From positions 1 through 16,350 of the forward strand of contig DIYG01000113.1 of the NCBI GenBank assembly GCA_002428935.1: DNA of 16,350 nt, read 5' to 3'. The notes beneath the pieces are model-generated. The model saw nothing but the letters and a program-made list of their open reading frames with translations. It was not told the origin of the DNA and searched no databases. Positions 1 to 6,172 of the stretch are shown in pieces. The stretch is from Halieaceae bacterium UBA6060. GTDB lineage: Bacteria > Pseudomonadota > Gammaproteobacteria > Pseudomonadales > Halieaceae. The translations under genes and the position numbers were made by a program. The stretch's first letter is position 1. Each line of letters opens with the position of its first letter.

Positions 1-2
1 TG

Positions 3-44
3 GAGTGTCAGCCTGGGGATATTCTTGAGTACGTTGAGGAATAG
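3..44 (+). CDS. Possible 3' end of a plus-strand gene cut by the window edge
   Basis: Frame 3 is open from the left edge to a TAG at 42-44 and reads ECQPGDILEYVEE, an acidic, ordinary-looking protein C-terminus. It would converge on the nitroreductase gene with an 17-nt gap. Frame 1 is also open to a TGA at 73-75, but its reading (ending IEAITLR) would overlap the neighbouring gene. Thirteen residues are too few to name a family. The call rests only on the reading frame and the convergent layout. Confidence 0.3.
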   Translation, partial: ECQPGDILEYVEE

Positions 45-61
45 TCATCCCATTGAGGCGA

Positions 62-745
62 TCACGCTTCGATGAAGCTTGCGATGGTTTCCAGTGGCTT
101 TTTGCAGGTGGCCGCTCTGGGAATCATCGCGTCATCCGCCGCATGGCCAACGACCAACAGAATATAGGGGCGCTCATTGCTGGGGCGATGGAGAATCTCG
201 TTGAGAAACTTCATGGGATTTGGTGTGTGGGTGAGGGTAGATAGGCCTGCCTCGTGGAGAGCATTGATGAGAAATCCCGTAGCAATGCCCACGGATTCGG
301 GCATGTAGTAGTTTTTTCGCTTCTCTCCGTTGTCGTCGAATCCGTAACGTTCGGCAAAAATGCCGATGAGCCAGGGCGCCGTCTCTAGAAAGGGTTTTTG
401 TGCGTCGGTGCCCAGCTCTTGCAAATCCTTGAGCCACTCATCACCTGCTTTACCACCGTAGAACTCCCGCTCTTCTTTTTCCGCCGCGATCCGTATCTCT
501 CGCTTGGTCGCCGGATCGCTGACGCAGGCAAAGTGCCAGGGTTGGTGGTTCGCTCCCGAGGGAGCGGTACCGGCCGCGCGAACACAAGCTTCTATGATCC
601 CCCGCTCGACCGGCTTATCGCTGAAATGGCGCACGGAATGCCGGGTGCGAATGAATTCATAGTACGCCTTGGCGCGTTCGCGACTCTCTTGCATGGAGAG
701 TGCTTCGCGCGGTGGCAAGGGAATGGGGTCGTAGTTGTAGTCCAC
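62..745 (-). CDS. Nitroreductase-superfamily flavoprotein, iodotyrosine deiodinase (IYD)-like
   Basis: FMN-dependent nitroreductase fold of about 227 residues, presumably cytosolic. Seen: an RHSVRHF motif at residues 35-41 (FMN phosphate binding in the family), APSGAN at 61-66, and LTHTP at about 171-175, where IYD places the Thr that contacts flavin N5. The insert that closes the IYD active site is present. Aligned from memory with human IYD, Glu92, Tyr96 and Lys117 occupy the positions of Glu157, Tyr161 and Lys182, the residues that grip the halotyrosine zwitterion. Family knowledge: IYD reductively dehalogenates iodo- or bromotyrosine; bacterial homologues exist and their natural role is unclear. 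Start: the frame stays open to a TTG at 820 with no ribosome site. GTG at 745 has a weak CAGG upstream and puts the family's typical YDPIPLP near the N-terminus; ATG at 694 would clip it. The start is therefore uncertain. Divergent from the lipoprotein gene. Confidence 0.85.
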   Translation of the reverse strand: MDYNYDPIPLPPREALSMQESRERAKAYYEFIRTRHSVRHFSDKPVERGIIEACVRAAGTAPSGANHQPWHFACVSDPATKREIRIAAEKEEREFYGGKAGDEWLKDLQELGTDAQKPFLETAPWLIGIFAERYGFDDNGEKRKNYYMPESVGIATGFLINALHEAGLSTLTHTPNPMKFLNEILHRPSNERPYILLVVGHAADDAMIPRAATCKKPLETIASFIEA

Positions 746-1014
746 CGTTTGGGCCTGCGTACGGTTTGTAAGGAAATGTGCATTATTGGTCACAGGAGAG
801 CGTTTTGTACAAGGTGGCAAAGTGACGCTTTAGGCTCGATGCTCGCGCCAAGCCGCGATAGACGTTTCAGAAGCCTGGTCTTCGCGGGTGGTATCAGTTC
901 CGGCCGTCCATGGACCTGTGCAGGAGTAGGGCAAGCAAGGTTGTAAACGGTAAATTGCTTGTGAAAGATGATGCTTTTGTTACAGTGACACACGAATAAT
1001 AACTAGTGCCTAAC
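746..1014. other. Divergent intergenic region
   Basis: About 270 bases separate the preferred starts of the divergent flavoprotein and lipoprotein genes, so promoters for both must lie here. I see no convincing sigma-70 pair: TTGTTA at 977-982 is followed 17 bases later by only a poor -10 (TAACTA). No riboswitch or strong hairpin is visible. Part of the stretch (746-820) could be coding if the flavoprotein starts at the upstream TTG. Confidence 0.4.
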
Positions 1015-1020
1015 GAAGGA
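1015..1020 (+). promoter_or_regulatory. Ribosome binding site GAAGGA
   Basis: GAAGGA lies 6 nt before the ATG at 1027. This site decides the start: the in-frame GTG at 1006 would place the site inside the gene and has no Shine-Dalgarno of its own, whereas starting at 1027 gives a textbook lipoprotein signal. Confidence 0.75.
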
Positions 1021-1026
1021 CATTTC

Positions 1027-2313
1027 ATGCAAGCACCTGCTTTTTGTCGCCCAGTTTTAGCCATTCTCGTCTGCCTGAGCCTTATCGCCTGTGAAGGGGA
1101 TGACGGAAACGATGGTGCCCCGGGCACCCCAGGGCAAGACGGTTTAACCTCCCTGCTTTTGCAGACAGATCTCCCCTTTGGAGATGACAACTGCCCGACC
1201 GGTGGAGTACGCGTGGACTCCGGTATCGATGCCGATGGCGACGGCGTATTGGAGGCCGGCGAGATCGACCAAACCAGCTTTGTTTGTAACGGCGGCTCAG
1301 CCGTGGCATTCCAAGAGCTGTTTGACCAGGGTGTGGATCGTTACCTCGGTCAGTTTTCGCCCATGATGTCTGACGTGGGTGACGATGGCGTGACCGAGCA
1401 CGTATTCGGCACCGGTGAAGGCGGGCCCCAGTGCTTGCGCGGTGGCGAATACCGTATGGCAACACGCGACGGCGCTGGCAACGAGCTGATGATTTTTCTT
1501 GAAGGCGGCGGTGCTTGTACAAGCCAACTGTGTGCGGCCACAGAGACAGCATCCAACGCCCCCATCCGTTTACAGTTTGGCATTCTCAACGCTGGAGAAG
1601 CGGAGAATCCAGCGGCTGATTTCGACGTGGCTTACTTTCCCTACTGCGACGGTTCCGTGTTTTCCGGGGACCAGGATTACGACGACGATGGAGATGGAGT
1701 CCTGGATCGCTTTCACCGGGGTGTTCAGAACACCTCGGCGGGTCTGGATGTGGTTGCCGGTGCCTATCCCGCTCCCAGTCTGATTCTGCTGACGGGCAAT
1801 AGCGCCGGAGGCTACGGCACAAACTACGCGTTGCCCTTGGTTCGCAAGCTTTGGCCAGACGTGCCCATTCGTATGCTCAATGACTCTGGTGTTGGCATCG
1901 CGTTTCCCGGATACACCGCTGCCGTGTCTGCGGAATGGAACTCCACTGCGTTCCTTCCGGCGAGCTGCGACACTTGTATTGGTGAAGATGGCCATACGAC
2001 GGACTACCACATATACCAGTTAGACCAGGATCCGAACCTCCTCACGGGTTTCATGAGCACCGAACAAGACTCGGTCATTGCCGATACTTTTATTGGGATC
2101 GGCGGTCCTGCCTTTGAGGCGGCTCTTCGAGTTGAGATGGCCGAAATCGAGGCCGCGCACCCCGATCGATTCCGTTTCGTCATTGCCGATGGCGCGGAGC
2201 ACACCTTTATCCAGCGTGCCTTTGATCTTGCGGTCGGCAATACCACGATCCGCGATTGGGTAGGCAATATGCTCGCTAACAACAGTGACTGGGTGTCTGT
2301 CACCGACGACTGA
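1027..2313 (+). CDS. Lipoprotein of the pectinacetylesterase/Notum family with collagen-like and DUF7151-like N-terminus
   Basis: A 428-residue exported serine hydrolase. In order: signal peptide 1-21 with lipobox LIAC and lipidated Cys22; five to six Gly-X-Y triplets at 24-41; a DUF7151-like module at about 40-90 (two Cys, ending FVCNG) that contains a complete EF-hand-type loop DxDxDG...E at 68-79; then the pectinacetylesterase-like alpha/beta-hydrolase. Seen in the hydrolase: LEGGGAC 158-164 (oxyanion region), YCDGS 206-210, nucleophile Ser259 in GNSAGG, a likely acid Asp348 and His392 in DGAEHTF. A second Asp-rich Ca-type loop at 219-230 interrupts the segment after YCDGS. Family knowledge: members deacetylate pectin or, in animal Notum, remove palmitoleate from Wnt. 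Acyl substrate here is unknown; an O-acetylated polysaccharide is a reasonable guess. Glu at +2 after the lipidated Cys does not signal inner-membrane retention, so an outer-membrane location is likely. Transcribed alone and ends at a hairpin. Confidence 0.88.
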   Translation: MQAPAFCRPVLAILVCLSLIACEGDDGNDGAPGTPGQDGLTSLLLQTDLPFGDDNCPTGGVRVDSGIDADGDGVLEAGEIDQTSFVCNGGSAVAFQELFDQGVDRYLGQFSPMMSDVGDDGVTEHVFGTGEGGPQCLRGGEYRMATRDGAGNELMIFLEGGGACTSQLCAATETASNAPIRLQFGILNAGEAENPAADFDVAYFPYCDGSVFSGDQDYDDDGDGVLDRFHRGVQNTSAGLDVVAGAYPAPSLILLTGNSAGGYGTNYALPLVRKLWPDVPIRMLNDSGVGIAFPGYTAAVSAEWNSTAFLPASCDTCIGEDGHTTDYHIYQLDQDPNLLTGFMSTEQDSVIADTFIGIGGPAFEAALRVEMAEIEAAHPDRFRFVIADGAEHTFIQRAFDLAVGNTTIRDWVGNMLANNSDWVSVTDD

Positions 2314-2324
2314 CCCCGGAGTTT

Positions 2325-2355
2325 ATAGCGCCTCCTGGCCTTAGGGAGGCGCTAT
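2325..2355 (+). terminator. Perfect 11-bp hairpin after the lipoprotein gene
   Basis: ATAGCGCCTCC (2325-2335) and GGAGGCGCTAT (2345-2355) are exact inverse complements around a 9-nt loop, 11 nt after the stop codon. The stem is GC-rich but is followed by CCCCTC rather than a T-run, so it may be a transcript-stabilising or Rho-assisted terminator instead of a classical intrinsic one. Confidence 0.6.
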
Positions 2356-2796
2356 CCCCTCAATGATGCCCGACACCCCTATTAGCGGAGCCAGATAAGT
2401 CGAGCGCTTCTCTAGCTATCCGTATTGCCTCTTGTCGGTGCTGGCTACCGCCCTATCTTCAGTTGGGGGCAATGATGGCTCGCCTCATCACTGGCGATGC
2501 GCTTACGGGAGAACTTCCGAGAGACGATAGCTGGTTCGCACCGGGGCGCGATCCGATTGCGGTGACGTCTCGTTCTGTCCTGGCATGAGAATTCGTCCTT
2601 CGAACCAGGCGCGCTGTCCTGATCACGCTTGTGTTCGCAAAGATAGTTTGAAAAACTGATTCGCATAGCGGCCAGGCAGTCGCCGGTCCGTTCCAAACAA
2701 AAATAACTCGACTACAACGCTTACGTTCACCCGGTGTTTCTTGCGCCTGGGCCGAGCGTGTTCGTGTGTCGTTAACGGTGCTGAAGCACGTGCAAA
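2356..2796. other. Long non-coding stretch, content unknown
   Basis: About 440 bases between the hairpin and the ribosome site of the dehydrogenase gene. Small open frames exist (such as 83 codons at 2445-2696, minus) but they resemble no family and their amino-acid composition looks random. The promoter of the dehydrogenase gene should be here; I found no good -35/-10 pair. A short GTGCT-GA-AGCAC hairpin sits just before the ribosome site. No tRNA-like or repeated sequence is seen. Confidence 0.5.
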
Positions 2797-2811
2797 AAGG
2801 GAGATGAGCTT

Positions 2812-3594
2812 ATGGATCTTCAAGGCAAAACGGCGCTGATCACCGGCTCCATGACGGGTATCGGCTTTGGAATAGCCAAGGGTCTAGCTGACGCGGGCAT
2901 CAATTTGGTGTTGAATGGGATTCGTGCGCCGGAGGTGGTTGAGCCACAGCGAGCCGAGATCGAGGCGCTCGGCGTGAGTGCGATTTTTTGTCAGGCCGAT
3001 GTGAGCGATGCGGATGCGGTTGCGTCCATGGTAGGCCGGGCGGAGGAAGAGTTCGGTGGCCTCGATATCGTGATCAATAATGCCGGCATTCAGCATGTCT
3101 CACCCCTGGAAGACTTCCCCCGTGAAAAGTGGGACGCGATTCTGGCGATCAACCTGTCGGCCGCGTTTCATCTTTGCCAGAGCGCCGTGCCGCTGATGAA
3201 AAGAGGGGGTTGGGGGCGAATCATCAATATCGCCTCGGCGCACGGTCTAGTGGCTTCCCCCTACAAGAGTGCTTACGTGGCGGCCAAGCATGGCATTGTG
3301 GGTTTGACCAAGACCCTGGCCTTGGAACTCGGTGAAGACAATATCACCTGTAATGCTATCTGCCCGGGCTATGTGCGTACGCCATTGGTGGAACAGCAGA
3401 TCGCGGATACTGCGCGAGCCAGGGGCATCAGCGAAGAGGACGTGGTCAAAAATGTGATGCTAGAGGCGCAATGGACGAAAAAGTTTGTGACCGTCGAGCA
3501 ACTCGCAGGCACGGCACTGTTTCTGTGTTCCGATCACGCTGAGAACATTACGGGTACCGCTATTCCCGTGGATGGGGGCTGGACCGCCGCCTGA
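2812..3594 (+). CDS. bdhA: D-3-hydroxybutyrate dehydrogenase (short-chain dehydrogenase)
   Basis: NAD-dependent interconversion of D-3-hydroxybutyrate and acetoacetate, the step that drains monomers from polyhydroxybutyrate. The 260-residue length is the family norm. Seen: TGSMTGIG cofactor loop at 11-18, NNAG at 89-92, catalytic Ser142, Tyr155 and Lys159, and Asn114. The substrate-binding residues known from the Pseudomonas fragi enzyme fall at identical numbers: Gln94, His144, Lys152, Gln196 and Trp257. The tryptophan at 187 of that enzyme is Tyr187 here. The characteristic TKKFVTVEQ segment precedes the C-terminal DGGW. Start ATG is supported by AAGGGAG at 2797-2803, 8 nt upstream. The next gene, a patatin-like lipase, follows on the same strand after 94 bases and may share function. 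Confidence 0.93.
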   Translation: MDLQGKTALITGSMTGIGFGIAKGLADAGINLVLNGIRAPEVVEPQRAEIEALGVSAIFCQADVSDADAVASMVGRAEEEFGGLDIVINNAGIQHVSPLEDFPREKWDAILAINLSAAFHLCQSAVPLMKRGGWGRIINIASAHGLVASPYKSAYVAAKHGIVGLTKTLALELGEDNITCNAICPGYVRTPLVEQQIADTARARGISEEDVVKNVMLEAQWTKKFVTVEQLAGTALFLCSDHAENITGTAIPVDGGWTAA

Positions 3595-3676
3595 GATTTA
3601 CGTCGGCGCGCCAAAGATTCCACGGGACACCCGGGCCCCTAGCAATACTCCTCATGCGCCTCGAACGCTGTATATC

Positions 3677-3681
3677 TAGGA
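3677..3681 (+). promoter_or_regulatory. Ribosome binding site TAGGA
   Basis: TAGGA lies 7 nt before the ATG at 3689 and supports that start for the patatin-like gene. The rest of the 94-base gap after the dehydrogenase shows no T-tailed hairpin, so read-through from bdhA is possible. Confidence 0.55.
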
Positions 3682-3688
3682 TTAAAGT

Positions 3689-4765
3689 ATGGCCAAAGGA
3701 CAAAAGACGGTAAATCTTGCCCTTCAGGGAGGTGGTGCCCACGGTGCTTTCGCCTGGGGAGTGCTAGACAAACTCCTTGAGGACGGCCGTCTGGCCATTG
3801 AGGGTATCTGCGCCACCAGCGCCGGAACCATGAACGCCTGTGTGCTGGCCTATGGCTTGCACACGGGTGGACCGGATAAGGCGAGAGAGTCCCTCCATGA
3901 CTTCTGGTGGCAAATTCACAGAGCGGGAAAGCTGTTTAACCCCATCCGACGCAACCTTTGGGAGCGCCTGTGGGCCGTGGGTTTAGAGCACACGGTTGCG
4001 TACCGATACTTCGATTCGTTAACCCGGGTGTTCTCTCCCTACCAGCTTAATCCTTTTGACTTTAATCCCCTTCGCGATGTGCTGGGCGATGCCGTGGATT
4101 TCGAAGTGCTTCGCGAGTGTGAGCGTGTGAAGCTGTTCATTAGCACTACTCACGTTAAGACCGGGAAGGTAAAGGTATTTGATACACCGCAGCTCAGTCT
4201 CGATGTGGCGATGGCCTCGGCTTGCCTGCCGTTTATGTTCAAAGCCGTGAACATTGATGGCGAAGACTACTGGGATGGCGGTTACGTGGGGAATCCGGCG
4301 CTTTTTCCGCTGTTTTACAAAACCCAAAGCCGCGATGTGATCATCGTGCATTTAAACCCTATCGTGCGGCAGAAAACCCCAAAACTTGCGCCGGACATCA
4401 TGAACCGGCTCAATGAAATCAGCTTTAACTCCTCGCTCCTGAAAGAGATGCGAGCCATCGCCTTCGTAAAAAAGCTGATTGAGCACGACATGCTGAAAGA
4501 TGAGTACCACGAACAATTTAAAGACGTGCTTGTCCATTCGGTGCGCGCCGATGAAGACCTGTGTGGTTTCTCCGTGGCGAGTAAGCTCAGTTCCGACTGG
4601 AAGCTACTCACGAAGCTCCGGGACCTGGGGCGCGCACGCGTGGAGCAGTGGCTGCAGGCAAACTTCGATGCCGTGGGAAAGCGGGATACGGTAGACCTGC
4701 ACGAAGAATTTCTAACTTCGACTACGGAGATTTTTAAGGGAATTGAATCGTCTTTGAGTCGCTAG
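3689..4765 (+). CDS. Patatin-like phospholipase/acyl hydrolase
   Basis: A 358-residue patatin-domain protein without a signal peptide, so probably cytosolic or granule/membrane-peripheral. Seen: glycine-rich oxyanion loop GGGAHG at 14-19; nucleophile Ser44 in ATSAG, where the usual GxSxG has Ala at the first position; catalytic Asp196 in DGG (196-198), completing the Ser-Asp dyad. The last 140 residues are a helical extension found in the soluble patatin-like proteins of proteobacteria. Family knowledge: patatins hydrolyse ester bonds in phospholipids, lysolipids or other acyl esters. Placement right after a 3-hydroxybutyrate dehydrogenase invites the idea that it acts on polyhydroxybutyrate or granule lipid, but no depolymerase signature is present; this is inference. 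It ends tail-to-tail with the GtrA-like gene, sharing the palindromic stop CTAG. Confidence 0.88.
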   Translation: MAKGQKTVNLALQGGGAHGAFAWGVLDKLLEDGRLAIEGICATSAGTMNACVLAYGLHTGGPDKARESLHDFWWQIHRAGKLFNPIRRNLWERLWAVGLEHTVAYRYFDSLTRVFSPYQLNPFDFNPLRDVLGDAVDFEVLRECERVKLFISTTHVKTGKVKVFDTPQLSLDVAMASACLPFMFKAVNIDGEDYWDGGYVGNPALFPLFYKTQSRDVIIVHLNPIVRQKTPKLAPDIMNRLNEISFNSSLLKEMRAIAFVKKLIEHDMLKDEYHEQFKDVLVHSVRADEDLCGFSVASKLSSDWKLLTKLRDLGRARVEQWLQANFDAVGKRDTVDLHEEFLTSTTEIFKGIESSLSR

Positions 4766-5181
4766 TTCTTTTGGCTGTCGCTTGTGAAGACAAAGAATTT
4801 ATTGAGAACGAACACAACAAGGGGTGTCACTCCAACCATCAGCGCAATAGAGAGATAGCGGGACAAACCTCTGAAGTCCACTATATACCAGGCGAACAAG
4901 GTGTTCAGGGCCAGACCCGTCAGGGCGGCGAGACAGAACTTAGCTAACTGCGATTTGCGAAATTCGTTCTGAGGAAATACCCAATAAGCATTCCCCAGGT
5001 AGGACACAAACACCGCCAGGGTGAATGCCACTACATTCGCCGCGGCCGCCGTATCGAGTAGCGCGGGAAACAGCAGGAGATAGCAGGCCACATGGGTGAG
5101 GGTGGCCAGGCCACCGGTTATGGCAAAGCGAATCAGTTCTCCACCCAGACGCCAGGCGGCGTTCTCGGGAGCTTCAGTCAT
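4762..5181 (-). CDS. GtrA-family membrane protein (putative lipid-linked sugar flippase)
   Basis: About 139 residues with four hydrophobic segments and the GtrA-type spacing: a first helix beginning ELIRFAITGG, a second around NVVAFTLAVFVSYLGNAYWVF, a third around FCLAALTGLALNTLF, and a last helix ending VLNKFFVF. Family knowledge: GtrA-like proteins are thought to flip undecaprenyl-phosphate-linked sugars across the inner membrane. The frame is open to 5259, but ATG at 5181 (MTEAPENAAW) is preferred because it gives the usual length and an 8-nt overlap with the end of the upstream glycosyltransferase, which suggests translational coupling. Confidence 0.85.
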   Translation of the reverse strand: MTEAPENAAWRLGGELIRFAITGGLATLTHVACYLLLFPALLDTAAAANVVAFTLAVFVSYLGNAYWVFPQNEFRKSQLAKFCLAALTGLALNTLFAWYIVDFRGLSRYLSIALMVGVTPLVVFVLNKFFVFTSDSQKN

Positions 5182-6124
5182 ATACTTTGCGCACGATATA
5201 AAGGGGGCGGCGTTTCGTCTCGATGAATATGCGTGCCAGATATTCGCCCATGATTCCAATGCCGATCAGGGTTATGCCGTTGAAGAACAGTATGACGGCC
5301 ATCATGGAGGCGTAGCCCGGTTGGTCGACACCGTAAACCATGGTGCGAACAATAATGCTGATACCGTAGACGAAGGCTCCCAGCGCCAGGGTGATCCCCA
5401 GCCAGCTCCAGATCTTCAAAGGCAGTGAGCTAAACGACGTGATGCCATCGATGGCAAAGCTGTACAGCTTGCGATAGTTCCATTTCGTTTCGCCCTGGGT
5501 TCGATCCTCTCGGACCCGAAACAGCTGTTTTTCTCGAAAGCCCAGCCATTGAAAGAGGCCCTTATTAAAGCGAGTGCGCTCTTCAAGGCTCAGAAATGCG
5601 TCCAGGGCCGGTCGCGCCAAAAGGCGGTAATCCCCAGCGTTTGGCGTCATTTCCGTATCGCTGATGGTGTTGATAAGGGAGTAAAACGCATTTGCCGTGG
5701 TGCGCTTGATCACGCTGTCTCCATCGCGATTGGAGCGTACATGGGTGACCACATCGTAGCCCTCGCGCCAACAGGCGATCATTTCAGGAATAAGTTCCGG
5801 TGGGTCCTGTAGATCGGCGTCGATCATGATCACCGCGTCACCCCGGGCGTGGGCCAGCCCGGCGGTGAGAGCGGCTTCTTTGCCAAAGTTACGGGACAAA
5901 TCGATAACCTGGAGTTGGGGAACCGACTCTCTTGTTTCCAACAGCCGGGCGAGGGTCCTATCGGTACTGCCATCGTTAACGACGATCAGTTCAAAGCGAT
6001 CGCAGCAGGCCTGTATCAGCGGAAGCACCGTGTCGAAGAAGCGGGGTAAGGCCTCCTCTTCATTCATCACCGGGCATACCACACTGATCTCAATAGCGTG
6101 GGTATTGGTTTGCGGGTCTGTCAT
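5174..6124 (-). CDS. Polyprenyl-phosphate glycosyltransferase, family GT2 (GtrB/DPM1-like)
   Basis: Transfers a sugar from a nucleotide sugar to a polyprenyl phosphate at the inner membrane. The 316-residue length and layout match GtrB/ArnC-type enzymes. Seen: SVVCPVMNEEE at 14-24, NDGSTD at 50-55, the metal/nucleotide motif DADLQDPPE at 102-110, DYRLL at 165-169, a TRFNKG segment at 184-189, the GETKW stretch before FSSLPL, and two C-terminal membrane helices at about 235-260 and 271-297 with GEYLARIF between the last helix and the tail. The sugar cannot be read from sequence. Second gene of a three-gene minus-strand unit; starts 48 bases after the end of the large membrane protein gene. Confidence 0.92.
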   Translation of the reverse strand: MTDPQTNTHAIEISVVCPVMNEEEALPRFFDTVLPLIQACCDRFELIVVNDGSTDRTLARLLETRESVPQLQVIDLSRNFGKEAALTAGLAHARGDAVIMIDADLQDPPELIPEMIACWREGYDVVTHVRSNRDGDSVIKRTTANAFYSLINTISDTEMTPNAGDYRLLARPALDAFLSLEERTRFNKGLFQWLGFREKQLFRVREDRTQGETKWNYRKLYSFAIDGITSFSSLPLKIWSWLGITLALGAFVYGISIIVRTMVYGVDQPGYASMMAVILFFNGITLIGIGIMGEYLARIFIETKRRPLYIVRKVYD

Positions 6125-6172
6125 GCAGGCATCTCCGTCGGAAATGGTCCAGAGAAAAACGCTATCTGAGGT

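Noticed and set aside
398..946. A 182-codon plus-strand open frame
   Set aside because: It is antisense to the flavoprotein, rich in Arg, Gly and Cys, and resembles no family.
977..1005. TTGTTA/TAACTA as a sigma-70 promoter before the lipoprotein gene
   Set aside because: The -10 agrees with consensus at too few positions to be listed as a promoter.
1082..1552. A 156-codon minus-strand open frame
   Set aside because: It is opposite the lipoprotein gene and is an Arg/His-rich shadow of GC-rich codons.
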